Made by a program: the position numbers and the translations under genes. 64,000 nucleotides of DNA from CAVYGN01 sp964413265. GTDB taxonomy: Bacteria; Spirochaetota; Brevinematia; Brevinematales; JAOACQ01. Of this stretch, positions 8,654 through 17,228 are shown in pieces. Location: NCBI GenBank assembly GCA_964413265.1, contig CAYPRX010000006.1:12345-76344 (forward strand), read 5' to 3'. The notes beneath the pieces are model-generated. The model made no database searches. It had not been told where the DNA came from and was given only the letters and a program-made list of their open reading frames with translations. The number at the start of each line of letters is the position of its first letter. Within the stretch, counting starts at the first letter, position 1.

Positions 8654-10255
8654 TCAGTTCGTTTCGAAAAGCAGGTCTAAAAAACCCTTTTCTACATTGA
8701 CCTTTTTCACGGTAATGTTAACTCTGTCGCCAAGCGTATATTTTCTTTTAGATTTTTTCCCTATTGCGCAATAATTCTTTTCATCGTAATAATAATAATC
8801 ATCGCTCATATCGCGGTATCTAACCAGACCTTCAACCCCGAATATCCTGATCTGTACAAAAATACCAAAGGATGAAACACCTGTAATAATTCCATCGAAT
8901 TTCTTATGGACTTTCGATTCCATAAAACGGATCGATTTTATTTTATAAAAATCCCTCTCGCTTTCCATAGCAACCCTTTCCATTGTGGATATATGGTCTG
9001 CTATCTTTCTCAATTCATCCTTGCTATAGACGGCAGAGTCTTTTTTGTTTTTCGATATGTAATTTTTAATCAACCTGTGAACAATAAGGTCGGCATAACG
9101 CCTGATAGGAGAAGTAAAATGTGTATAGTACTCGAAACCCAGGCCGAAATGTCCTATATTATCGGTATCATACCTCGCCTGCTGCATTGAACGGAGTAGA
9201 AGCTGGCTTACGAGCTCCCTGTGAGGCATATTCCTTGATTCGTCCAGTACCCTCTGGAGTTCAACAGGTGACGGGACCGGAACACCGTAAATTTTATGAC
9301 CCAGTTTCAGTGCGAGCCTGACAAAATCCTGGATTTTCTCCGCTGTAGGTTCGCTGTGTATCCTGTAAATCGATATACCCTTTTCACCGAGGAATTTCGC
9401 TGTTATCCGGTTTGCAACAAGCATAAACTCCTCGATTATCCTTTCTGAAGCGAGGCGATCCTTAAGCCAGAATTTAACCGGTTCGCCACTTTCATCAAGA
9501 ACACATTTTTGCTCCCTGAAATCCAGGTCCAGGGCGCCTTCCCTGATCCTCTTTTTATAGAGGATCTGGTACAGTTCGTTCATCTGAGTCAAGCTTTTTT
9601 TTAGTTCCGGCGAGGGATATGCCTCTTTTCCATCTATGTAATCCTGAACTTTTTCATAGGTCAGCCTGTAGCTTGTGTGTATTATAGATTCATGCAGGGA
9701 ATATTTTATTACTGTCCCCATCCTGTCTATCTCCATGATAATAGACAGCGTCAGCCTGTCCACGTCAGGGTTAAGACTGCAAATTCCGTTTGAAAGCTTT
9801 TCGGGGAACATCGGCACAACCCTTGTGATAAAATAGAAACTGTTGGCCCGTCTCCGGGCTTCCCTGTCCAGAAGAGAATCTTTTTTTACATAATATGAGA
9901 CATCAGCGATATGAACACCCAGTTTCCAGCCGTCTGATAATTTTTCGATAGAGACAGCGTCATCAAGATCCTTAGCGTCCTCACCGTCAATCGTGAAGAC
10001 TAAATCCCGCCTGAGATCCCGGCGATTAAGAATATCGCGTGTATCTATTCTTTCCGGGATTACTTCCGATTCGCGAAGTACCCTCGATGGAAATTTTTCC
10101 CTTATTTTATATTTCTCAAGAATAGCTCGAAAATCATCCGCTGCAGCGGAGCCTTTCCTGAAGGCCTTTTCAATAAAACGCCTGTCGACCGGGGTTCCAT
10201 CAGATCTCACTTTTCCCCTCATCATGGAACCTTTTCTCATTTCCTGAAGTGCCAA
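8654..10255 (-). CDS. rnr: RNase R/VacB-type 3'-5' exoribonuclease, short form
   Basis: A 533-residue protein with the RNB catalytic domain: FTIDGEDAKDLDDAVS carries the four conserved aspartates that bind Mg, followed by HIADVSYYV and the TSPIRRYADL motif. A C-terminal S1 RNA-binding domain (about 445-530) follows. It degrades structured RNA 3' to 5'. The N-terminal HTH and part of the cold-shock domains seen in typical RNase R (over 700 residues) are missing. I accept the TTG start at 10255 because TAGGAG lies 6 nt upstream; no longer in-frame start with a ribosome site was seen. It lies 37 nt after a small unknown gene. Confidence 0.87.
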   Translation of the reverse strand: MALQEMRKGSMMRGKVRSDGTPVDRRFIEKAFRKGSAAADDFRAILEKYKIREKFPSRVLRESEVIPERIDTRDILNRRDLRRDLVFTIDGEDAKDLDDAVSIEKLSDGWKLGVHIADVSYYVKKDSLLDREARRRANSFYFITRVVPMFPEKLSNGICSLNPDVDRLTLSIIMEIDRMGTVIKYSLHESIIHTSYRLTYEKVQDYIDGKEAYPSPELKKSLTQMNELYQILYKKRIREGALDLDFREQKCVLDESGEPVKFWLKDRLASERIIEEFMLVANRITAKFLGEKGISIYRIHSEPTAEKIQDFVRLALKLGHKIYGVPVPSPVELQRVLDESRNMPHRELVSQLLLRSMQQARYDTDNIGHFGLGFEYYTHFTSPIRRYADLIVHRLIKNYISKNKKDSAVYSKDELRKIADHISTMERVAMESERDFYKIKSIRFMESKVHKKFDGIITGVSSFGIFVQIRIFGVEGLVRYRDMSDDYYYYDEKNYCAIGKKSKRKYTLGDRVNITVKKVNVEKGFLDLLFETN

Positions 10256-10292
10256 CTTTAACTCCTAATATGTAAGACATCCGCCGGTCAGG

Positions 10293-10625
10293 TCAGTCTA
10301 TAATATCGATAAAGTTTCCTTTACCCTCTTCCTTTTTCGCCGGTTTATAAGTATCATTCACAGGTCTGCTTTTTTTCCCTTTTCCTTTCGGAATTCCCCC
10401 GCCGCCCTCTTTGTTCTTGCCTGAATCCGGGTTTATTTTATTAAATTCACCCGAATATTGCTCCAGATATTTGACAGTTGCATTTGTTTCAATGGATTGC
10501 TGACGGGTCTTTTCAAAGCTCATCAGCTGGCCGCTTTGAGCAGCATTTGTAGCACGTGCAATATTTTCCGAATGATCAGGTACCTTTGAAAAAAGGACCT
10601 GCAGGTCAATAGGTAAAACGCTCAT
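10293..10625 (-). CDS. Small hypothetical protein, 110 residues
   Basis: I do not recognise this family with certainty. The start (MSVLPIDLQVLFSKVPDHSE) resembles small proteins I associate with spirochaetes, but I cannot confirm this. Residues 1-60 look helical and amphipathic, and the C-terminal half is a Gly/Lys-rich low-complexity tail (GGGGIPKGKGKK) ending in the acidic NFIDIID. There is no signal peptide or membrane segment. A GGAGAGG site lies a few bases before the ATG. It sits between rnpB and the RNase R-type gene on the same strand and may be co-transcribed with the RNase. Confidence 0.6.
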   Translation of the reverse strand: MSVLPIDLQVLFSKVPDHSENIARATNAAQSGQLMSFEKTRQQSIETNATVKYLEQYSGEFNKINPDSGKNKEGGGGIPKGKGKKSRPVNDTYKPAKKEEGKGNFIDIID

Positions 10626-10659
10626 TGGCGCCTCTCCGAATATCGCCCCTTTTATTATT

Positions 10660-11062
10660 TGAAAGCAGGCTTTTAAGCCGGGTCCTGTCAGCGGAAACCC
10701 AAAGTTCCCGAAGGGGAAACATCTATCTTGATTTATTCTTACGAATAAATTCTAGCGGTTTACCCGCATTCCCTTCCCACTGAGTGGGAAGCCGCAAAGC
10801 CGCGTAGTCAGAATGCCTATTTAACCTTGCATCAGAGGGGGCTTGCCATGCCGGGCTACTTATGCAGCCCGCGGTGGTCTCTTAAACCGCCTTTTCACCC
10901 TTACCCGGTATCTTATAAAGAAACCCGGCGGTATCTTTTCTGTGGCGCTATCCATCCCCGCTCTTTTTGACCGGGGTCCGGCTGTTAACCGGCCTCCTGC
11001 TATAAAATGCCCGGACTTTCCTCCCTCCCGAAACCGGGAGAGCGTTTCCCCAGCCTGCTTTA
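10660..11062 (-). ncRNA. rnpB: RNase P RNA, bacterial type A (rnpB)
   Basis: The minus strand carries the diagnostic conserved blocks of bacterial RNase P RNA. GAGGAAAGTCCGGGC is near 11015-11030. The GGGTAAGGGTGAAA-type block around 10895-10910 is followed by the GGTTTAAGAGACCACCGC block. The terminal helix P1 is formed by AGCAGGCT at the 5' end (near 11060) and AGCCTGCT at the 3' end (near 10665). The length of about 400 nt fits. The RNA is the catalytic subunit that matures tRNA 5' ends. The exact ends are set by P1 and may be off by a few bases. Confidence 0.93.
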
Positions 11063-11067
11063 ACCAT

Positions 11068-11101
11068 AATATATATTGATACTTAAAAGGCCTTTTGTCA
11101 A
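11068..11101 (-). promoter_or_regulatory. Promoter of rnpB
   Basis: A consensus TTGACA (minus strand, 11096-11101) lies upstream of an AT-rich -10 region (AATATA/TATATA, about 11072-11078, spacing 18-20). Initiation would fall close to the predicted 5' end of the RNA. It sits just past the stop of the LysM gene. Confidence 0.6.
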
Positions 11102-11109
11102 GTCTTTAC

Positions 11110-11922
11110 CTAAATGCACTGGTTATCCTGAATATTGTCAAAAGCTATTTCTTTCTCGCTTAATGCAGGATAAAGTTCCAGTAAATTAAGATTTTTTCTG
11201 CCGTTCCTGACTTCGAAATATACACCTGGACTTCCGGTCTTTTCCACATTCCCTGCACTGCCGATTACCTGGTTTAGAGATACAGTCTCACCCTCTTTCA
11301 CCAATCTTTCACCCAGAAAACCGTAAACTGCAAAAAGATCTCCGCCATAATAAATAACGATCACATTATTATAGCCGTTTATTCTGCCTGAAAATTTGAC
11401 TATGCCATTCCCTATGCTTTTAATTTTTGCATTTTCATTTAAAAATACAATCACTCCTCTCCCCCTGTTCTTGACCTGTTTGACATCCCCCATCTCAGCT
11501 GGCATAATAAATTTTTTATCTTTCATATAATCCTGTGGATTTTCATCCTGCAGGGATTCGTGAGACTTTACGCCTGTCGGGAGAATCAGAACCTGCCCTT
11601 CCCTGACATTTTCATTTTCAAGCTTGTTGATTATCCTTACGGTGTCAACTTTTACATTATAATAACGGGCTATTTTTGAGAGATTATCACCTTTTTTGAC
11701 AGTATACCGGGTCAATCCCTCCGGTATGTAAAGGAGCTGCCCCCGTGAAATCATAACGGCCTGCAATTGGTTCATTGAAGATATGACATTAGAGGGTATG
11801 TTAAATTTTTTTGAAATGCTCCAAAGTGTATCCCCGCTTTTTACCTTATATTCAAGTGAAAAAAACTGGCAAAATGTGAATAGAAAGATATTAAGCAGGC
11901 TCAAACGGCAAATAACAAGCAT
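11110..11922 (-). CDS. LysM protein with degenerate M23 (LytM-like) domain
   Basis: A 270-residue envelope protein. A hydrophobic N-terminus (1-22) acts as signal peptide or anchor. Two LysM peptidoglycan-binding repeats follow (about 25-68 and 72-115, with YKVKSGDTLWSIS and YTVKKGDNLSKIA). The C-terminal ~110 residues have the LytM/M23 fold pattern (GNGIVKFSGRINGYNNVIVIYY, ending YFEVRNG), but the metal ligands are gone: the HxxxD segment is absent, the usual AHL is YGF, and the HLHFE motif reads GVYFE. By analogy with EnvC/NlpD it is likely a non-catalytic regulator of cell-wall amidases. It is downstream of the ABC ATPase but separated from it by a terminator. Confidence 0.82.
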   Translation of the reverse strand: MLVICRLSLLNIFLFTFCQFFSLEYKVKSGDTLWSISKKFNIPSNVISSMNQLQAVMISRGQLLYIPEGLTRYTVKKGDNLSKIARYYNVKVDTVRIINKLENENVREGQVLILPTGVKSHESLQDENPQDYMKDKKFIMPAEMGDVKQVKNRGRGVIVFLNENAKIKSIGNGIVKFSGRINGYNNVIVIYYGGDLFAVYGFLGERLVKEGETVSLNQVIGSAGNVEKTGSPGVYFEVRNGRKNLNLLELYPALSEKEIAFDNIQDNQCI

Positions 11923-11995
11923 AATTTGAAAAATAGCCCCCTATCCTTATTAAGAGACACCTTATTGTCGGAAAACGCTTAAAGGTTCTGAACTA

Positions 11996-12030
11996 ATAAA
12001 AAGGCCCCGTCTTTTGAAAGGACGGGGCCT
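11996..12030 (-). terminator. Rho-independent terminator of the ABC ATPase gene
   Basis: A 10-bp GC-rich stem, AGGCCCCGTC (12002-12011) with GACGGGGCCT (12021-12030), is followed on the minus strand by TTTTTATTA. It lies 24 nt after the stop of the ABC transporter gene. Confidence 0.9.
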
Positions 12031-12053
12031 ATCCCCAACTTAGTTTATAATGT

Positions 12054-13160
12054 TTAGATTATGCACATTTCGGTCTCATTGTCGAATAAATGGGCGTTCT
12101 TCAGTTCAAATATGAAATTAACATCCGTGTCACCGATATTAAGCACAATTGACGGGTCATATTTGGCTGTAAATGTTGTGGATGATGTAGAGAAAAATAT
12201 ATGCTGTTCAGAACCGAGATGTTCAACAATTTCAACATTTCCAACACCTACATTGCTGTCCAGCTGGGTGTGGTAGGTAGACTTATCATATATATCCTCG
12301 GGTCTTATACCGAAGGTAACTTCCTTCCCGACATATTTAGCCGCCTTCTCGTGAAATTGAGCTGGAAGCTTCATTTGGAAGTCGCTGAAATCAGCCCATA
12401 AAGAACCCTGCTTTTCCGTCAGCACAACATTGAAAAAGTTCATAGGAGGCGTTCCAATAAATCCCGCAACAAATTTGTTTACTGGATTTGAATACACATC
12501 CATCGGAGAACCAATCTGCTGAATGAGCTGATTGTTCATAACTACGATCTTAGTTCCCATAGTCATAGCTTCAAGCTGGTCATGTGTGACATAAATAGAT
12601 GTAACTTTGAGTTTTGCATGAAGCTTGATAAGCTCAGCTCTCATCTGGACCCTGAGTTTAGCATCGAGGTTCGAAAGAGGTTCATCGAATAAAAACACCT
12701 TCGGCCTTCTCGTTATTACCCTGCCGATCGCGACCCTCTGTTTCTGACCGCCAGAGAGTGCTTTCGGTTTCCTCTTCAAATAATCAGTTATGTTAAGGGT
12801 TTCCGCCGCTTCTTTTACCCTCCTTTTTATCTCTTCCCTGGGATAATTTCGCAATCTGAGTCCGAATGCCATATTTTCCTCAACCGTCATGTGGGGATAA
12901 AGCGCATAATTCTGGAAAACCATAGCTATATCCCTGTCTTTAGGCTGTTTGTTATTGACAAGCACATTGTCGATATAAATCTCTCCTTCAGATATCTCTT
13001 CAAGCCCGGCAAGCATCCTCAGGGTCGTAGACTTTCCGCATCCGGATGGTCCAACCAGAATAACGAATTCGCGGTCTTTGATCTCAAGGTTGACATCTTT
13101 AACGGCAACAACACCTCCTTCATAAATTTTTGTGACGTGTTTAAACAACACTTCAGCCAT
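12054..13160 (-). CDS. Carbohydrate ABC transporter ATPase (MalK/UgpC/MsmK family)
   Basis: The cytoplasmic nucleotide-binding subunit of a CUT1-type sugar or glycerol-phosphate importer, 368 residues. Walker A GPSGCGKST is near residue 37, the signature LSGGQKQRVAIGR near 135 and Walker B VFLFDEPLSNLDAKLR near 155. The switch histidine is in VTHDQLEA. The last ~130 residues form the TOBE/OB regulatory region (VTFGIRPEDI). A strong AGGAGG precedes the ATG. No permease or binding-protein genes are adjacent and it has its own promoter and terminator. It may therefore serve several importers encoded elsewhere, as MsmK does; this is inferred from context. Confidence 0.92.
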   Translation of the reverse strand: MAEVLFKHVTKIYEGGVVAVKDVNLEIKDREFVILVGPSGCGKSTTLRMLAGLEEISEGEIYIDNVLVNNKQPKDRDIAMVFQNYALYPHMTVEENMAFGLRLRNYPREEIKRRVKEAAETLNITDYLKRKPKALSGGQKQRVAIGRVITRRPKVFLFDEPLSNLDAKLRVQMRAELIKLHAKLKVTSIYVTHDQLEAMTMGTKIVVMNNQLIQQIGSPMDVYSNPVNKFVAGFIGTPPMNFFNVVLTEKQGSLWADFSDFQMKLPAQFHEKAAKYVGKEVTFGIRPEDIYDKSTYHTQLDSNVGVGNVEIVEHLGSEQHIFFSTSSTTFTAKYDPSIVLNIGDTDVNFIFELKNAHLFDNETEMCII

Positions 13161-13219
13161 TTGTATCCTCCTAATTTTTTTAACAATAATTTGGGTATAT
13201 TATTAATTTTCCAATATAT

Positions 13220-13247
13220 ATTTTACTTTGAAAATCAAAATGGTCAA
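13220..13247 (-). promoter_or_regulatory. Promoter of the ABC ATPase gene
   Basis: On the minus strand TTGACC (13242-13247), 16 nt, TAAAAT (13220-13225), about 60 nt upstream of the ATG. Confidence 0.6.
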
Positions 13248-13292
13248 TATTTTAGATAAATATATGACATATTTAATTATCATCATGAAAGT

Positions 13293-14321
13293 TTATTCCG
13301 GCATTCTGATCATGACTTTCATTACTTTATCCTTTACTTTATCTATATATTGATAAGCCTTGTCATAATCCCCGAAACTGTAATAATCTGTAATCAGCTT
13401 GTCTGCAAAGATTTTTTTCTTACTGATCAAATCTATGGCATCGAGATAATCATTAGTCTGGTACATCAATGTGCCTATGATTCTCAGTTCCCTGTCCTGG
13501 ATAAAACCCAGGTTCACTTTTACTTCTTCAGGATAAACCGCAACTGCAATAATATCGGTGCCTTTCCGGGCATTAGCTACCGCCTGCGACAATACCTCCT
13601 GAACTCCGGCACATTCAAGAATGAGATCCGCTTTATCAGCCCCGAAGGCTTTGTTTATTTCCTCTGCAAGGATGGATTTCGATGTATTAACAGCAACATC
13701 TATCCCGCATTCAAGAGCTTTTTGAAGTCTGAAATCACTGATATCCGTGATCATTGCCTTCCCCGCTCCTCTTGCCTTAGCCGTTTGTGCAACAAGATTT
13801 CCTATCGGGCCGGCGCCAAGGATAAGAATATTCTTCCCTTCGATTTTCAGACCGCTTCTTCCAAGGCAGTGACAGGCAACTGCTTCAGGCTCAACAAGGG
13901 CGCCCTCATCAAAACTCATGGAGGAGGGAATTTTTAATACCTTAGCCATATCCACCTTGAAATACTCCCTTGCACAGCCTTCGGTTTGAAAACCCATTAC
14001 TTTCAGATTATCGCATATATTATAATTTCCAGTCCGGCATGGATAACATTTACCACAGACAACCTGAGGCTGCACAACAACCTTGTCGCCCATTTTGAAT
14101 TTATTGGCCCCTGAACCGATCTCGCTGATCTCTCCTGAAAATTCATGTCCCTGTATGACAGGGTAATGAGTATAGGGATGCTTTCCATGATAGACATGAA
14201 TATCGGAGCCGCATATGCCGATACGCTTGATCTTTATGATAATTTCATTGTCTGATGGTTTTGGGACCTTAACTTCTCTGAAAGATATCTTCCCAGGGGA
14301 CATCATAATTGCTTCCATCAT
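13293..14321 (-). CDS. Zinc-dependent medium-chain alcohol/polyol dehydrogenase
   Basis: A medium-chain dehydrogenase/reductase of the sorbitol/threonine dehydrogenase type. Catalytic zinc ligands are in GICGSDIHVY and GHEFSG with a downstream glutamate in LVEPEA. The structural zinc site CGKCYPCRTGNYNIC is complete. The Rossmann segment ILGAGPIGNLVAQ binds NAD(P). The substrate is unknown; polyol or sugar-acid oxidation is plausible. I chose the ATG at 14321, which has GGAG 8 nt upstream; an upstream in-frame TTG (14336) overlaps that ribosome site. It has its own promoter and faces the cyclic-nucleotide-binding protein gene. Confidence 0.87.
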   Translation of the reverse strand: MMEAIMMSPGKISFREVKVPKPSDNEIIIKIKRIGICGSDIHVYHGKHPYTHYPVIQGHEFSGEISEIGSGANKFKMGDKVVVQPQVVCGKCYPCRTGNYNICDNLKVMGFQTEGCAREYFKVDMAKVLKIPSSMSFDEGALVEPEAVACHCLGRSGLKIEGKNILILGAGPIGNLVAQTAKARGAGKAMITDISDFRLQKALECGIDVAVNTSKSILAEEINKAFGADKADLILECAGVQEVLSQAVANARKGTDIIAVAVYPEEVKVNLGFIQDRELRIIGTLMYQTNDYLDAIDLISKKKIFADKLITDYYSFGDYDKAYQYIDKVKDKVMKVMIRMPE

Positions 14322-14395
14322 ATATCTATCTCCCAAAAATATTTCTGAATTTTATTAAAAGTCAGGGAAAAACTTTCAAGATGAATTGAATGAAT

Positions 14396-14424
14396 ATTAT
14401 AGTGGAATAATATTATTTTATCAA
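14396..14424 (-). promoter_or_regulatory. Promoter of the alcohol dehydrogenase gene
   Basis: Minus strand TTGATA (14419-14424), 17 nt, perfect TATAAT (14396-14401). It is back to back with the plus-strand promoter at 14459-14486. Confidence 0.68.
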
Positions 14425-14458
14425 TGGTCAAAACTGCCCATCCTGATCACCTTACACT

Positions 14459-14486
14459 TTGACAAAATCCATGGATCTTTTATAAT
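14459..14486 (+). promoter_or_regulatory. Promoter of the CNB-purB-mutS operon
   Basis: Perfect consensus hexamers TTGACA (14459-14464) and TATAAT (14481-14486) with a 16-nt spacer, about 35 nt upstream of the ATG at 14522. Confidence 0.75.
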
Positions 14487-14521
14487 ATTGTTTTATTTAA
14501 TAAAAGTTTAGAGAGGTGGAA

Positions 14522-15784
14522 ATGCCAGGAGGTAATTTCAATCTCGTACGTTTCAGGAAGGATGCCTATATACTCATGGAGGGCCAGGCAGAGAACAGTG
14601 ATTTTTATATAATAAAAAAGGGATCAGTCAGGGTAAGCAGTTCTATCAGTTTTTCGGAAAAACAATTAAAAGACGGTTCCTCCCTCCTTGGAGCAGGAGA
14701 TTTTTTCGGCGTTATTTCATGCATGGCAAAGCGGCCCAATCTAGAAACAGTTTCGGCCGAGGAAGATACCCTGGCTGTAGCAGTACCCTGTGAAAAATTC
14801 GGTCTGCTGATCGAAAACAACCCATCAATAGCCTTGAAAATCATTCGTTATTTCAGCCGTATGCTCAGATATTACGATTCCTTCTTATCAGGGATGGCAT
14901 CCCGTATCTCTTACGTGGGAATGGAAGAGGACAGCCCGGAGAAATTGTTTGAGCTGGGGGAATACTTCTATACAAAGAAGGGAAACTATCCTTATGCAGG
15001 ATATGCCTATCTTAAATTCCTGAGTGAAATGCCATCCAGCCGGAATAGCGAAATGGCCAGGGATAGGCTCAGTAATATAGACAGCGCATCAGTTAAGACC
15101 GCACCGAAAAAAGACGGTAATATATTCATATATGATGATCAGCAGATAATTTTTCTTCAGGGTGAAACCGGTCAAGCCCTTTATGTTATACAGGAGGGTG
15201 AGGTCAAAATCAATAGATATCACGACAACCAGGAGATCCTCCTCAGCGTACTTAAAAAAGGTGATATTTTCGGAGAGATGGCAATTCTCGATAATAAACC
15301 TAGGAACGCCAATGCTTTTGCCGATGCAGGACTTAAATTAATGCTGATAACAAAAGAGAATTTCAATTTCGTTGTAGATAACTATCCTATGATTGCCACA
15401 AAAATTATAGAGCTCCTATCCGACAGAATCTGGATTATTTACCGTCAGATGATCAATATGCTTATTTCAAATCCTGAAATAAAAATATATGATGCATTAT
15501 ACACACAGCTTCTCAAGAACAGGGCTAATACAGGAGGGAAAAGACCATACACATTCGATTTTGGAGCCGAAGACCTTTTGAAATACACCGGTTTGCTCAA
15601 TGAAGCGGGATGGTCGGTCTGGAATGATATCAGCAGGAATGACAGGGATTTCAGCATCTCTTCCGAAGGAAAAATAGTATATAATGATATTTCACAGATT
15701 GAACGCAAGATCAATCAAATTCGCCGGCAGATAGAGATCAAAGAGAACTTAATATCAAAAGCCGCGGATGAAGGGGTACAATGA
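14522..15784 (+). CDS. Protein with two cyclic-nucleotide-binding domains
   Basis: A 420-residue soluble protein with two CNB (cNMP-binding, CRP-like) beta-roll domains, about residues 5-110 and 190-300. The second carries the phosphate-binding-cassette-like GEMAILDNKPRNANAFA. A helical segment between them contains a TPR-like stretch (FELGEYFYTKKGNYPYAGYA). The C-terminal ~110 residues match no domain I know, and there is no HTH, so it is not a CRP-type transcription factor. I chose the ATG at 14522, preceded by GAGAGGTGG, over an upstream in-frame GTG. Its stop overlaps the purB start (ATGATG), so the two are translationally coupled. Confidence 0.83.
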   Translation: MPGGNFNLVRFRKDAYILMEGQAENSDFYIIKKGSVRVSSSISFSEKQLKDGSSLLGAGDFFGVISCMAKRPNLETVSAEEDTLAVAVPCEKFGLLIENNPSIALKIIRYFSRMLRYYDSFLSGMASRISYVGMEEDSPEKLFELGEYFYTKKGNYPYAGYAYLKFLSEMPSSRNSEMARDRLSNIDSASVKTAPKKDGNIFIYDDQQIIFLQGETGQALYVIQEGEVKINRYHDNQEILLSVLKKGDIFGEMAILDNKPRNANAFADAGLKLMLITKENFNFVVDNYPMIATKIIELLSDRIWIIYRQMINMLISNPEIKIYDALYTQLLKNRANTGGKRPYTFDFGAEDLLKYTGLLNEAGWSVWNDISRNDRDFSISSEGKIVYNDISQIERKINQIRRQIEIKENLISKAADEGVQ

Positions 15785-17208
15785 TGGGTGTTTATAATAA
15801 TCCGCTTGAAACAAGATACGCGTCTAAGGAAATGCTCAAATTGTTTTCGGATGAAACAAAATTTCTTACGTGGCGGGATTGCTGGATAGCCCTGGCGTTG
15901 ATCGAAAAAAAACTTGGACTTAATATCACTACCGAACAGCTTGACGATCTCAGAAATAACAGGGATAATCTTAACCTTAAGAGAGCAGTGGAGATTGAAA
16001 GGGAAATCCATCATGACGTGATGAGTCATATACGCGCATATGGAGAGGTCGCACCTATCGCCTGCAGTATCATACATCTTGGCGCCACATCGGCCTTTGT
16101 TACAGATAATACTGATATGATTATTTTCAGGAAAGCTCTTGTCCTGATAAAAAAGCGGCTGGTCACTCTTATCGACATATTAAAAAGGAAATGCATGGAA
16201 TACAGGACTATGCCTGTTCTCGGATATACCCACCTCCAGCCGGCACAGCCAACAACTCTTGGAAAAAGGTTAAGCCTATGGCTTTACGATCTTGTTCTCG
16301 ACTTAAACGATCTTAACGGAATCATATCCGGGCTTGTTACTCTTGGAGTAAAGGGAACAACAGGCACACAGGCAAGTTTTATGGAGCTTTTCAATAACGA
16401 TGAGGAAAAGGTCAGGCAGCTTGATAGACTAGTGGTTAAGGAACTTGGCTTTGATAAGAGCGCACCAGTATGCGGGCAAACCCTGACCAGAAAACACGAT
16501 GTAAGAATACTTGAAACTCTTTCAGGAATAGCTCAGTCTGCGCACAGGGCGGCCAATGATATAAGAATACTCCAGCACAGTTCCCAGATTGAAGAACCGT
16601 TTGATAAAAAACAGGTCGGTTCTTCGGCTATGCCCTATAAACGCAATCCTATTCTGGCGGAGAGGATGACCTCCCTTGCACGTTATCTTATCAATGATGT
16701 TATGAATGCCGTATATACCTTTGCAAACCAGTTTCTCGAAAGGACTCTCGATGATTCGGCCAATCGCCGTATTTCGATGGCAGAAGGTTTCCTGACTGCT
16801 GATTCAATCCTGATCATATATCAAAAGCTGATAGCAGGGCTTAACATTTATCCTGAAGTCATCGAAACACATCTCAGAAACAATCTCCCTTTTTTCGCCA
16901 CTGAAAATATTATTATGAAGGCAGTCAAGGCAGGAGGCAACAGGCAGGAACTCCATGAAAAGGTTCGTTCCTATGCCATGAAAGCCGTTGAGTCCGCCAG
17001 GAAGGGTATGCAGTATGATATGCTCGGAGAGATGAAAAAAAGCGGCATTTTTAAACTGACAGAAGATGAATGGAAAACCGCTTCAGATTACAGTGTTTAC
17101 ACAGGAAGAGCGGCCAAACAGGTGGAAGAATTCATAATTGAATATATAGATCCTATCTTGAAGGAAAACAAAGAATTCCTAGATTCGAAAGCCGAGATAC
17201 GGGTCTGA
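15781..17208 (+). CDS. purB: Adenylosuccinate lyase
   Basis: Purine biosynthesis enzyme that cleaves SAICAR and adenylosuccinate with release of fumarate. The superfamily signature SSAMPYKRNP is present near residue 282. The N-terminal region with the TSAFVTDNTD block (near 100) and GYTHLQPAQPT (near 150) supports PurB rather than fumarase or argininosuccinate lyase. The length of 475 is typical of the longer PurB group. It overlaps the upstream CNB gene by 4 nt and is followed after 20 nt by mutS. Confidence 0.93.
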   Translation: MMGVYNNPLETRYASKEMLKLFSDETKFLTWRDCWIALALIEKKLGLNITTEQLDDLRNNRDNLNLKRAVEIEREIHHDVMSHIRAYGEVAPIACSIIHLGATSAFVTDNTDMIIFRKALVLIKKRLVTLIDILKRKCMEYRTMPVLGYTHLQPAQPTTLGKRLSLWLYDLVLDLNDLNGIISGLVTLGVKGTTGTQASFMELFNNDEEKVRQLDRLVVKELGFDKSAPVCGQTLTRKHDVRILETLSGIAQSAHRAANDIRILQHSSQIEEPFDKKQVGSSAMPYKRNPILAERMTSLARYLINDVMNAVYTFANQFLERTLDDSANRRISMAEGFLTADSILIIYQKLIAGLNIYPEVIETHLRNNLPFFATENIIMKAVKAGGNRQELHEKVRSYAMKAVESARKGMQYDMLGEMKKSGIFKLTEDEWKTASDYSVYTGRAAKQVEEFIIEYIDPILKENKEFLDSKAEIRV

Positions 17209-17228
17209 TCGAGGATAGGGGGCCGGCG

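Noticed and set aside
10843..11079. Open frame of 78 codons on the plus strand
   Set aside because: It lies inside the RNase P RNA gene on the other strand, and its sequence is explained by conserved RNA helices.
13350..13937. Open frame of 195 codons on the plus strand
   Set aside because: It is antisense to the zinc alcohol dehydrogenase gene, with no ribosome site and no motif.
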